Assembly: GCA_946902985.2 (NCBI GenBank) | Contig: OX336391.1 | Span: 195,798,289-195,862,288, forward strand | Source of the DNA: Meconema thalassinum | Lineage: Eukaryota > Arthropoda > Insecta > Orthoptera > Tettigoniidae | Length of the DNA: 64,000 nt | Reading direction: 5' to 3' | Part shown: positions 11,231-21,713 of the stretch, one piece after another | How positions within the stretch are numbered: the stretch's first letter is position 1 | How the letters are laid out: each line of letters opens with the position of its first letter | The notes under the pieces: generated by a model | What the model was told of the DNA's origin: nothing | Seen by the model: the letters and a program-made list of their open reading frames with translations, nothing else | Databases searched by the model: none | Translations under genes and position numbers: made by a program

Positions 11231-11725
11231 GACAATGCAGATTTTTTTCTTCGAGTCGTTTGTATTTGCATCAATTAATTAGTACTTAGGGCTAGATTAG
11301 ATCCTTTTTGTTTCTAATTTCGTTTTAAAAGGAGCTACATTATACGCCGCAATTTTGCGTTTTAAAGGAAAAACAAATTGGTTCTGTTCGTTGCCGATTT
11401 ATTTCTTCGCGGTAGGATTTTGTTTGGACACAAATGATCTCTTTGTTTTTGTCGTAATTGCTGTATGATTGTTTCGCAATGATATGTCTAAGATCGCAAT
11501 TTGAGGTCAAGGCCATAGGCGGTTACTTTACAAGAAAAAGATTGCGAGTTTAAAAAATGTACAGTGAAGATACAGAGACAGGTTCAGCGATCGTTGGAAC
11601 TAAGGACATTTAATTAAGATTCTTAAAACGTTCTTGAAACATGTACCTGAAAACATCATGCTTACGGTAATTAAGTTGATCCATCATCAAACTACTCGGA
11701 GAGAAAAAAAAATCAAGTTGGGTTG

Positions 11726-11802
11726 GAAGAAGGATTCGAACCCCCAGCGTGGAGTCACCTACACCTGAGGGTCGAGCGCTTTACTACTGAGCCATGAAGT
11801 GG
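11726..11802 (-). other. tRNA-like module in the right arm of the long-TIR element
   Basis: Mirror of the left-arm module. On the minus strand box A is 'tggctcagtagtaaagc' (11794-11778), close to consensus. Box B is 'gggggttcgaatcc' (11745-11732). It is better preserved than its partner. Confidence 0.68.
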
Positions 11803-12297
11803 GAATGTAGCTAGGTAGACTTGTGAGCGATAATCGTTCATCTGCCGTGGATAGCATGCGACGTTGCCAGATGTACTCATAATTAAAATCGCTCATAGGG
11901 GCGTTACGGTTGCGTTGCGGACATGGGTTCCCTATCTCAAATTACTCCCTGCCCCCATCCCCATGCGGAGTTTAAGTTTGGTGCAGGACTTTTTTTACAG
12001 CCTGTATACTAGCAGTAGTTCCCGGCTTCGCCCGGTGGATTTATTTGTTTTGTGGATGATAATGAATACTACTACAGAACTAGCACATGATACTTAAACT
12101 AACAGAAAAACATATTTTAAAAATATAACTTTTTGTGATGGTAGTGGTGGTGGTGGTTGTTGTACAGTAGTGTGGTTAAAAGTAGTACAGTATAATGGAC
12201 GTAACATTCAGGTAATTTTCCCGTAATGATTTTTTTTATTATTTTCGAGTCAGAGAACATCAAATAAACACAGATACAAATACTATGACTACAAACA

Positions 12298-12625
12298 TTA
12301 TATAATATTTGACCAAAACTTGGCCACTTCCACTGCATTCTTTGACGCTTCATAAAGTTCATCTTCTGTGCAGGAGGTCGGGCACAGTCTACACTGAAGC
12401 ATATGTTTCACAGTCTGATCTGCTCCACAGTCACACTGTATGTCATCTTCCTTAATGTAGCCCCACTTTGCAAGATTGATCTTAGATCTGCCCACTCCTG
12501 ATCTTAATCTATTCAAGGATTTCCATGTTACCCAATCTTGATCATGACCAGGAGGTAAAGTTTCGGCTATCCTTTTCCAGCCCAGGAGAGGAGATTTCTT
12601 AGCTTTCCATAATTCTATGATAATT
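12298..12625 (-). pseudogene. Non-LTR retrotransposon, C-terminal fragment after the RT domain
   Basis: The minus-strand frame encodes 'HDQDWVTWKSLNRLRSGVGR', then a zinc-knuckle-like 'CDCGADQTVKHMLQCRLC'. The pattern LNRLR-G-GR-(8)-KWG-(n)-C-CG-QT-H-C is the usual end of many insect LINE polyproteins. The frame ends at TAA near 12298. Upstream it breaks down near 12625, so this is a 5'-truncated copy. The clade cannot be fixed from this region alone. Confidence 0.75.
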
Positions 12626-13429
12626 ATGCATAGGGAAACAGCTATTTACTAACTACAGCACTGACACATGTAATTTACAAACAAATTTAAAAACAAGTAG
12701 TTCAGGGAAGAACTATACAGCCTATTTTCATATATCCTGCTCATGTTAATTGCCTCTATCAACATACAAAATTTCAGTTTAATTGCTGTAACTGATTCGT
12801 AGATATTGAGAACCGTCTAAATATTTCAGATGGTCGCCAGGTTGGATTTTTATTTTTGTACTATTATATTAAGATTATTGTGTACGTGTGGTATTCAAAC
12901 TTCAATCGCATGATTAGAACACAATAAGTAAAAGTGAGATTTTAAAATTACGCACAGTAACCATCTTGTGATTATGCAAACAATTGAAATAAATTAGATG
13001 CCAGTGGATCAACATTTGTGTAAGCATTTAACGTGCAACGTTTCACGGCACTCGGATAGTTAATTCACGAGAAACGACCATTTAAATATTTATACTTCGC
13101 GTCGCCGCCATGTTGGATTCGTGCTCACCAGGTTACTGAAAGTCCTATAGGTGAGCATATGTTCATAGTCTCTATGAACATAAAAATTTCAGTTTGGTTG
13201 CTATAAAAGATTCATAGATATTGAGAACCGTCTAAATATTTCGGAAGCTCGCCATTTAGGATTATTATATGTATAGGCCATAGAATTATGTACCATTCAA
13301 GGACACTTATTGCCTGGGATCATTATTCAAACTTTCACTTCGATCGCATAATTACGACACAAGAAATAAAAACTTAATTTTAAAATTTCGCACAGCCGCC
13401 ATCTTGAGGTTATGTAAACAATTGAATTA

Positions 13430-14896
13430 CACACATCAAAAAAAGTTTTGCATCACCTCGGTTCCCAGATCTCCGGCATATAGACGTTGACTGTGTATAT
13501 TGTATCCAAGATACAGTCCCTTTGACTGTTCATAGATGTCACTAAAACTGCTCAAAGATGTAAACAACCATGCATGAGCAGGGCCTATTAGACGGAGGGG
13601 GTACGACAGCCGATCAGTTCCAGTCATTCCACCAGGACGAAGGTACGCTGCTCATGTTGTCTGTAGTTTTACCATGCCTAGAAGGTCAATACCGCAGTTC
13701 GATCGCGTCCGCATTGTTACTTTGTGTCAAGAAGGGCTCTCAACAAGGGAAGTTTCCAAGCGTCTCAGAGTGAACCAAAGCGATGTTGTTCGGACATGGA
13801 GGAGGTACAGAGATACAGGAACTGTCGATGACAGGCCTCGCTCAGGCCGCCCAAGGGCTACTACTGTAGTGGATGACCGCTACTTACGGATTGCCGCTCG
13901 GAGGAACCCTGACAGCAATGCCACCATGTTGAATAATGCGTTTCGTTCAGCCACAGGACGTCGTGTTTCAACTCAAACTGTGCGCAATAGGCTGCATGAT
14001 GCGCAACTTAACTCCCGACGTCCATGGCGAGGTCCAGCTTTGCAACCCCGACACCATGCAGCGCGGTACAGATGGGCCCAACAACATGCTGAATGGACCC
14101 CACGGAATTGGCATCACGTTCTCTTCACCGATGAGTGTCGCATATGCCTTCAACCAGACAATCGTCGGAGACGTGTTTGGAGGCACCCTGGTCAGGCTGA
14201 ACGTCTTAGACACACTGTCCAGCGAGTGCAGCAAGGTGGTGGTTCCCTGATGTTTTGGGATGGCATTATGTGGGGCCGACGTACGCCACTGGTGGTCATG
14301 GAAGGCTCCGAAACGGCTTTACGATACCTGAATGACATCCTCCGACCCATAGTGCAACCATATCGGCAGAATATTGGAGAGGCATTTGTCTTCATGGACG
14401 ACAATTCTCGACCTCATCGTGCACATCTTGTGAATGCGTTCCTTCAAAATAACGACATCGCTCGACTACAGTGGCCAGCATGTTCGCCAGACATGAACCC
14501 TATCGAACATGCCTGGGATATGTTGAAAAGGGCTGTTTATGGACGTCTTGACCCACACCAACCACTCTGAGAGATTTACGCCGAATTGTCGTTGAGGAGT
14601 GGGACAATTTGGACCAACAGTGTCTTGATGAACTTGTGGATAGTATGCCACGACGAATACAGGCATGCATCAATGCAAGAGGACGTGCTACTGGGTATTA
14701 GAGGTAGTGGTGTGTACTGCAATCTGGACCACAAATGCTGAAAGTCTAGCTGTATGATGGTACAACATGCAATGTGTGGGTCTCATGAGCAATAAAATGA
14801 GCTGAAATGTTGTTTGTGTTGATCTCTATTCCCTTTGTATTTAAAGGTTCCGGAACTCTTGGAACCGAGGTGATGCAAAACTTTTTTTGATGTGTG
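13430..14896 (+). mobile_element. Tc1-like transposon, copy 1 (broken transposase)
   Basis: Terminal inverted repeats of about 36 bp begin 'cacacatcaaaaaaagtttt'. The left TA is at 13428-13429. The right TA has decayed: 'gtgtgaaattag' where the intact sister monomers read 'aataaattag', so the T is missing. About 99% identical by eye to the copy at 24472. It sits inside a monomer of the 12770-16108 array. Confidence 0.93.
13674..14701 (+). pseudogene. Tc1 transposase, frameshifted
   Basis: The ATG at 13674 opens a frame nearly identical to the intact 341-residue transposase at 24716. It keeps the N-terminal HTH, the 'GRPR' hinge, both aspartates ('FTDECR', 'MDDNSRPH') and the glutamate ('NPIEHAWD'). 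A 2-bp insertion at about 14554 ('cccacacc' versus 'cccacc' in the sister) shifts the frame. The reading frame then ends at residue 298 instead of 341, removing the C-terminal helices. The original stop position corresponds to 14699-14701. Other differences include Asp for Gly in 'MFWDGIMW'. It is a young but probably inactive copy that could still be moved in trans. Confidence 0.92.
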
Positions 14897-15092
14897 AAAT
14901 TAGATGGCAGTACATTACAATCTGCAAAATCATTTACTGTACCACATTTCACTGCGCTCAGAGAGTTAACTCACGAGAAAAGTCTATTAAAATATTTCAA
15001 ATTTGCTTGGTCGCCATGTTCGTTTTGTACTTTACAGTTTTATGAATTATACATAGGTAAACTTGTATCAATATCCTTTATCACCGTACAAA

Positions 15093-15514
15093 GCGGCTTC
15101 GGTGGCGTAGTCGGTAGCATGCTGAACTCCTATGCCCAAGATAGCGGGTTCAAACCCGGCCGAAGTCGTCGGATTTTTTAAGAGCGTTAAAAATCCTTCA
15201 GTATGCCTTCCTTCGGAGGGGAAGTAAAGCCGGCGGTCCCATGTCATAGATTTATGGCATGTGAAAGATCCTTTCACAGACTAAACTTGTGTAAAGCAAA
15301 ATTTGTTAGGTTAGATTTCGTCAGAACGCTCTACCAAAGTTCCAACGTTCGCCACTAGGTATCATTGATGTCTGGTGGCGAAAGTTGGAACTACTTGAAA
15401 TTGAACGGAACTGGTAGCTCACTCTTTAGGGTGTCCGCTGGAAGCAGCTACAGACTCAGGCGAGCCGAACTTGTCCTCGGACACTCCCGGCATTAGAAGC
15501 CATACGATAAGTAA
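15093..15514 (+). mobile_element. SINE family A with 13-bp target duplication
   Basis: Head 'gcggcttcggtggcgtagtc', box B 'gggttcaaaccc', family A body, and an end in 'acactcccggcattagaagc' and 'cgataagtaa'. The 13-bp 'atcaccgtacaaa' lies at 15080-15092 and 15515-15527. It is inserted in the 12770-16108 array element. Confidence 0.92.
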
Positions 15515-15997
15515 ATCACCGTACAAAATTGCAGGGAGATATCTGTAATAGTTTCGGAGATATAGAATGTCAGTGAAATATTTCGCACAGCCGCCATTTT
15601 GAGGTTATGTAAACAATTGAAATAAATTAGACTCCAGTGCATTGCAATGTGTATAAACATTTGCTGTACCAAGTTTTATTACGTTTGGATAGTTAAATCG
15701 CGAGTAAAGTCTATTTAAAAGTCTCAACTTCGCTTGGCCGCCGTGTTGGTTTTGTACTCACCAGGTTTTTGAAAGTCTCATAGGTTATCTTCTAGTAGTG
15801 CCCTTTAATACCGTACACAATTTCAGGGCGATATCGGTAATAGTTTCGGAGATATTGAATGCTAGTGAAATATTTCGCACAGCCGCCATGTTGGATTGGT
15901 GAGACGTAACAAAATTTGAAGGGCACGGTCGAGGTCGCCGGGAATAGTGCTATGAACTTACCGAGTTTCACTGAAATCGCTCCAGCCGTTTAGATTT

Positions 15998-16044
15998 TAT
16001 TAGGGGGACACACACACCTCACACACACACACACGCACTCACAC
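15998..16044. repeat. CA-rich microsatellite
   Basis: 'acacacacacc' and related CA runs inside the 3' module of the array element. It takes the place held by the GTCT tract in the sister copy at 29401. Confidence 0.85.
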
Positions 16045-16108
16045 ACGGACAAAAGGTGATCTCATAAGTCTATTTTTTTTTTTCAAAATTGAAAATAGGC
16101 TAAAAATG

Positions 16109-16639
16109 ATTAGAAAGAGGAGTAAGTGAATTAAAAGACACTGCCTAGGGCCTATATCTTATTGGCTGTTAGAAATGTAGAGACAAATAGTGTCGTCTTT
16201 TGTCGCATAGTGCCGTAGGAAAATAATCAGAACACTTTGGAAAACTTCGGCTGTCCCGAGCTACTGAGGTAGCAATAGTGTCCTTTATCGCCGAATAACG
16301 CTCAATGATAGGGTTCGGAATAAATGAAGGTAAATTTGAAAGCACCAACGCTTATTGCAGCTGGTAACCTCAATGTTGGCCTACTGCTCAAAAACATTGC
16401 ACTTATACAGAGGCATAATATTTTCATGATGATAACTGTTTTAAGGGGCCTAAGACATCTCTTTGCACTAATTATTCCCCGTAACTGCAATTTATAAACA
16501 GCGCAAGATGCAACTATTTTCGCAATCCTGCACCAGAACACTGGTAGGGACGACGTGATGCTACCCGAATTGTCAGCCAACAATAGACTTATTAAAATAT
16601 TCTTACAGTTACACTACTACGGACATGAATGGTTCTAGG
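16109..16639. other. No feature recognised
   Basis: Unassigned sequence between two repeat arrays. The one minus-strand frame here (16302-16583) resembles nothing I know. Confidence 0.4.
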
Positions 16640-17277
16640 GCCTTAATACGTGGTTTTCAAGTTCATTTTGTCTGTTATTCTAAATGTAGGGAATGGAGAG
16701 CGTTGTCCAAAATATCTAGTGGACAGTGTTACTAGTAGGGTACCAGCAGTGTATGTAAAATTTGGTGCAATTAGGAGAAACGGTGTAGATTTGTGATAAA
16801 GGGCCTAATTTAAAGAGGACAGTGTCACCCGCATGGTTCCAAAGGGTAAGTATACAAAATGCGGTTCAGATCCTTGAAACGGTGTAGATTTGTGCCAAAG
16901 GGCCTAAATACAGGAAAAGGAGTGGTATGTCCAAAATTTCATGTAAACAGTGTTACTGGCATGGTTCCAAAGGGTAAGTATACGCATTTTGGTCCAGATC
17001 GGTGAAAAGGTGTAGATTTGTGCCAAAGGGCCTAAATGCAAGGAATGGAGGGGTCTGTCCGAAATTTCATGTAAACAGTGTTACTCGCAGGATTCCAAAG
17101 GGTAAGTATACGCATTTTGGTCCAGATCGTTGAAAAGGTGTAGATTTGTACCAAAGGGCCTAAATGCAGGGAATGGACTGGTCTGTCATAAATTTCACCT
17201 AGACAGTGTTAAGTTACTCGCAGGGTTCCAAAGGGTTAGTATAGAGATTTTGGTTGAGATCGGTGAAACGGTGTACG
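16640..17277 (+). repeat. 128-bp tandem repeat, about 5 units
   Basis: The anchor 'gggcctaa' occurs at 16801, 16900, 17028 and 17156, with a related 'taaatgtagggaatgg' near 16681. Two spacings are exactly 128; one unit is shortened to 99. Each unit holds 'cagtgttact', 'ggttccaaagggtaagtata' and 'acggtgtagatttgt'. Confidence 0.9.
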
Positions 17278-17540
17278 TATCACTAACCATAACGCCAGTG
17301 CATGCGAATAGAGCAGTTCGGGAGCGCTTGTTCTAGCAACTTACTAAATAAAAATCCATCTTTAAGGTTACCTGAGAGGTGTAGCCTAATGCTACATAGC
17401 CTAAACTATTCCTCTTGAATCTGGCTATCATATAAAAGAAGAATTTTTCGAATCGGCCTGGTAGTTCCAGAGATTAGCGCGTTTAAACACATAAACACAC
17501 AAACACACAAACTCTTCAGCTTTATTATATTAGTATAGAT
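17278..17540 (+). repeat. 3' module following the 128-bp array
   Basis: Ends with 'tttttcgaatcggcctggta', 'cacataaacacacaaacac' and 'ttattatattagtatagat', a typical arthropod interspersed-element end. It follows the array in the same order as seen near 1367 and 15958. Confidence 0.6.
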
Positions 17541-17593
17541 TGAACAAAACGATTATTTTTAAAAGGAATTAAGGCATTTTATTTCTAATTGTA

Positions 17594-18111
17594 GTTTGGT
17601 TGGTTCCTTAGTTTAGGGGCTGCGACAACGCGGTTATGAAGCCCCGTGTACTTTGGGTGTGTGTAGAATCTGTCTGATAACCGGTGTTAAATGTGATGAC
17701 TGTAGTAGTGTGTGTATCTGTTTTAATTCAAGTAAGGACTGCAGACATTCAATTTTTCCAAGTAGTTCCTACTTTCACCGTCAAACGCCACCGTCAACGA
17801 CCAACTACTTGAGAACTTAGTTACCAGATGCAACCGCAGTCGGCTCTTGACGACGAACGTCGGAACCTAAGGACGTTAGTCAAATGTTCAACCTATATAT
17901 AATTCAGCTTCACACAGGTATAATTAGTGGAAGGTTCTTTAACATGCCATAAATCTATGACATGGGACCGCCGGCTTTACTTCCAATCCGAAAGAAGGCA
18001 TACTGAGGGATTTTTAAGGTTCTTAAAAAATCCGACGACTTCGGCCGGGTTTGAACCCGCGATCTTGGGCATAGAAGCTCAGCATGCTACCAACTAAGCC
18101 ACCGAAACCGC
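17594..18111 (-). mobile_element. SINE family A, full length, with 12-bp target duplication
   Basis: The minus-strand head ends at 18111, with box B seen in reverse as 'gggtttgaacccgc'. The body and 3' end run to 'ggttccttagtttaggggct'. 'tttctaattgta' flanks it at 17582-17593 and 18112-18123. The right duplication overlaps the LINE duplication that starts at 18118. Confidence 0.92.
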
Positions 18112-18135
18112 TTTCTAATTGTACCTATTAATATT

Positions 18136-21100
18136 TTATTTATTTTACACGTTACAGGCCTATTAGACCACGCGAAGCAATCATGACTTTTTGTTCATCC
18201 TGGCTTTCCAGTACTCTTTCATTCGTGCACTAAAGGCCCTCTTCCTTTCTTCGGTCCACTTTGGTCTTTGGGCTGTAGGTGCAGCTCTCTCTGACAACAC
18301 TTCCCACTTGTATACTTTGTGTCTAAATACGCTTTTGTCTATTACGTCTTCTGGGTCGACCTGTGCTTTTACTAGATCAATTTTGACTTGCATCATCCAG
18401 GGTGTAGTAATCTTGAGCCGCTGTATGTATCTAAGAATTTTGTTGGTGAGTCTGGTTTGTGGGAGTCTGCTGATGTGGCCGTAAAATTTTAGTCGCCTCT
18501 TTCTGATGTCTGCTGCGAGGTTGGACAATTTCTCTGTGGTGTCTCTGGAGTGAAGCCTGTATCCTTCATCTGTGTGCTTTGGTCCAAATATTTTCCTTAT
18601 TATTTTTCTTTCCTCTGAGGATTTTTTCCAAGTCGCCCTTAGTGTGTAACGTCAACGTCTCACTAGCATAAAGCACCTCAGGTTTAATAACCGTGTTGTA
18701 ATGACGAAGTTTAGTGAATGTGGACAGACATTTTTTGTTGTAGACACTCTGTGTCTTGTATGCTCTCTTCATTTTCATTAACCTAGTGTTCTGCGCGATT
18801 TTCTCTTTTCCCGTCGGTTCAAGCACTTCACCTAGGTATTTAAAGTGGGCGACTCTATTGATCTTGCCATATTTCGTGTTTAAATTCTGTATGTCGAATT
18901 TCGTACAGAAAAACTCTGTCTTTTGGAACGAGATCTGTAGTCCTACTTTTTCGGCGCACTCTTGGAGTACTTCTATCTGTCTGATTGATGTGGTTTCGTT
19001 ATCTGAGAGTAGAGCCAGATCATCCGCGAAGGCTAGACATCCAACCTCCAGTTCGTCCATTGGTCGTCCTAGTCGCACTGGCCTCCAGTAACCTTGAAGT
19101 CTCAGCTCTTTCTCCCATTCCTTGATAACTTTGTTCAGCACTAGGTTGAAGAGGAGCGGAGAGAGCCCGTCACCTTGGCGAACACCTGTATTGATCTGAA
19201 ATGGTTCTGAGATTTCCCCCATGAATTTCACTTTTGATGTCGTGTCTGACAGTGTCTGTTTGATCAATCGCAAGGTCTTGCTATCCAAACCTTGCTCGTG
19301 TAAGATGTTGAACAATGACTGACGGTCAATGGAGTCAGTCAACGAAGGTACATATAACTGGAGTATTCATGAGGGCTTTGATTTTCAATATACTTTTTAG
19401 GTTGAAGATTTGTTCCGCGCAGGAGCGACCAGGTCGAAATCCCACCTGGTACTCGCCAATCTTGTGTTCCAGCTGGTCCCGAGCCCTTTGGAGTAGGCAC
19501 GCTGAGAGGATCTTGTACGTAACTTGTAATAGTGAAATGCCCCTGTAATTGTTTACGTCAGAGCGGTCGCCTTTTTTGTGTAATGGGTGGATCAATGCAC
19601 ATTTCCACTCATCTGGTAGCTTTTCTGATGTCCAGATGTCAGTGATAATCTGTGTGAGTTCCCTAAGTGAGTGTGGCCCTAGGTTTTTCAGTAGTTCAGC
19701 CACTATGCCGTCTTCACCAGATGTCCTGTTGTTCTTAAGTTTGATGATGTGCCTGTGAACTTCCTCTTGTGTCGGAGGTAATGAGTCTGCGTTCTTGACT
19801 GTAGGTTCTTCCTCTGGGAATCTCTCTATTGGTTCTGGACAGTTGAGAAGATCAGAGAAGTATTGTGCCATCACCTTGCAATTCTCCTTATTCGTTAGTG
19901 ATAATTTTCCATCACATTTTCTGAAGCAAAGGTTTGGTGGTGTGTACCCTCTGATGTGTCCTGCAAACGTTCTGTAGAAGTCCCTTACGTTTTAGTTACG
20001 GAAGTTGTCCTCAATGGAGTCCAACTGTTCCTTCAGGTATCTCCTCTTGGATTGTCTGATAATTTTTGCGGTTGCTTTTCGTGTGTCATGGAAAGTCTGT
20101 AAATTTTCTGGGGATTTTTTACTGTTGTATTTCTGATATGCCAATTTCCTGGTAATGAGTGCATTCTCACAATCAACATCCCACCAAGGATGTTTGGAAT
20201 TCTTCTTCAAAGGAATGAGAGCTTGTGCTGTTTCTATGATTTTTCGGTGGACATTTTGCCATTCATTGGCATGTTCTTTTTCCCAGGCTTCCTTCTCTCC
20301 AGAATCTGTAATCTTTTTTGTATCAAATTTTGGTAGGGGGGTTTTCTTACAGAAAGTTCTCTTTGTGGTGAACTTGACCTTGACGCGGGTTAGGTAATGT
20401 TCAGAGTCAATGTTGGCTCCTCTACGTACCTGTACATCATGAATCTCCTTCTGTACTGGATATGAGATTGCCACATGGTCGATTTGGAACTCACCTAACT
20501 GCTGGACTGGAGAACGCCAGGTTTTCTGTTTTCTAGGGTGTTTTCTAAGAGATGTTGACATGAGCTTGAGGTGATTCTGCTGGCAGAGTTCTATGAGTCG
20601 TGTGCCATTTTTATTTGTGAATTTATGTGCAGGATAGTTTCCGACTGTTTTCCTGTACATCTTTTATCTACCGATCTGTGCATTAAAATCGTCCATGAGG
20701 AGTTTGACGTCATCCCTGGGGACTTTGGACATCACTGTGTCAAGGGTCGACCAGAATTTTTCTGCGGACTGTGGATCGCTCTTGTTACTTTGGTTTAGTG
20801 GGGGCGTGTGCGTTGATCAGTGTGTATTTTTTGTTGGCGCACCGGAAGCGCATGCTCATCAATCTGTTGTTTACTGGAGTAACTTCTTCTAAAGATTCTA
20901 CTATGGTCTTGTGGACCATGAAGGCCATCCCCAGAAGTGGAGCGCCTTTGGCAACGCGCCTGTCAGTCTTGCTCTTGAACAAGCGGTAATTGCCGTAGTC
21001 CATGGTGTCTTCATCTGTGATACGTGTCTCCTGCAGCGCGAGGATTAGAAGCTTCTGTCTATCGAGTTCTGTCACTAGATTGTGCAACTTTCCAGGCTGT

Positions 21101-21695
21101 ATGAGAGTGTTGATGTTTAGAGTGCCTACGTATGTTGGTGTCTTATGTGGAAGTTTGCCAGAGAACTCCGATTTTCTCTGTGGCCGTGGTTGCCCGGGTC
21201 CCCCAGAGTCCGAACACCCGGGTGCCGTCAGTTGACGGGTGGATTGGTTACCACCTGGGGTAATACTGTTATTATTTGCACGCGCCATGGGTACTTGTAA
21301 GAAATGGGGTCTAGTGGTTATCCACTAGGTTTCTTAGAACCAGGGATTGTTAGTTCCTGGAGCATGTTTACAGCCACACCACTTGGTGAACAGACGCTGA
21401 CCATAAGCCGCCCATTCTGGGAACAAACGCTTTTGGATTTAGAGTTCTTTATTGGTGGGGAAACCACCTGGCTCTTCCGCTCCATCCATCGTTGGGAATC
21501 TTAGATTCCTCTTCCGCCATCAGGACCGTTGACCAATTTTCACCTAGTAACCCTAGGCAGGGGCCCTTACAGGGTGCTACCACCTGGAGCCAGATGGACC
21601 CAGGTTTTTTTTAACGAGGTGTTACTCCTCCCCTTCCTCCTTCCTCATCACTTACGAGATGAGGCCCTGGGCTTGGGACCGGCAGTGGCGGAGTT
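18136..21695 (-). mobile_element. RTE-like LINE, full length but inactive
   Basis: The 18-bp 'attgtacctattaatatt' lies on both sides (18118-18135 and 21696-21713), so the 3560-bp element is complete. On the minus strand it has a 5' region (21695-21289), one long broken ORF and a short 3' end with a 'aaataaaat' tail. No separate ORF1 is evident, as in the RTE group. The long, exact duplication indicates target-primed reverse transcription. Confidence 0.9.
18181..21288 (-). pseudogene. RTE-like endonuclease-reverse transcriptase, multiply broken
   Basis: ATG at 21288 ('MARANNN'). The endonuclease part has 'TLNINTLIQPGKL', 'LALQETRI', 'IDHVAI' and 'SEHYLTRV' (usually SDH). The RT part has 'NYRGISLLQVTYK', 'GFRPGRSCAEQIFNL', 'GVRQGDGLSPLLFNLVL' and the catalytic 'FADDLALL'. 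The C-terminus has 'RRLKFYGHISRLP'. The frame is interrupted about four times: after 'APTKPK' (20785), near 19990-19870, near 19340 and near 18530-18570. These motifs fit an RTE-clade ORF2; the clade call is inference. It encodes the enzyme that nicks target DNA and copies element RNA there, but this copy cannot make a complete protein. Confidence 0.88.
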
Positions 21696-21713
21696 ATTGT
21701 ACCTATTAATATT

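Larger units (their letters stand above)
10960..12004. mobile_element. Long-TIR transposon (Tc1-like MITE) with tRNA-like modules in both arms
   Basis: The left end 'caggctgtaaaaaaagtcct' at 10960 and the right end 'aggactttttttacagcctg' ending at 12004 are reverse complements. Similarity continues about 310 bp inward (roughly 80% by eye), for example 'gggaacccatgt' and 'acgcccctatgag'. TA flanks both ends (10958-10959 and 12005-12006), typical of the Tc1/mariner superfamily. About 420 bp of AT-rich, non-coding sequence separates the arms. Each arm carries a tRNA-like block with a good box B. No transposase is present, so it must be mobilised in trans if at all. The end block 'aaaaaaagtcctgcacc' resembles 'aaaaaaagttttgcatcacc' of the autonomous Tc1 elements at 13430 and 24472. 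Confidence 0.85.
12770..16108 (+). mobile_element. Tandem-array element (about 292- to 438-bp monomers) with hairpin end, HINE-like
   Basis: The anchor 'cgcacag..gccat(c/t)tt' recurs at 12961, 13399, 15594 and 15886. Removing the nested Tc1 (1467 bp) and the SINE plus its duplication (435 bp) gives spacings of 438, 293 and 292. The last monomer is followed by 'gctccagccgtttag', 'tagggggacacacacac', a CA tract, 'gatctcataagtcta', a 'ttttcaaaattgaaaa' stem-loop and 'taggctaaaaat'. The same 3' order is seen in reverse at 29331-29590. No coding sequence. The Helentron-associated assignment is inference from architecture. Confidence 0.72.

Noticed and set aside
13968..14404. Antisense frames inside the Tc1 transposase
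   Set aside because: Shadows of the real transposase frame; the same shadows appear in the second copy.
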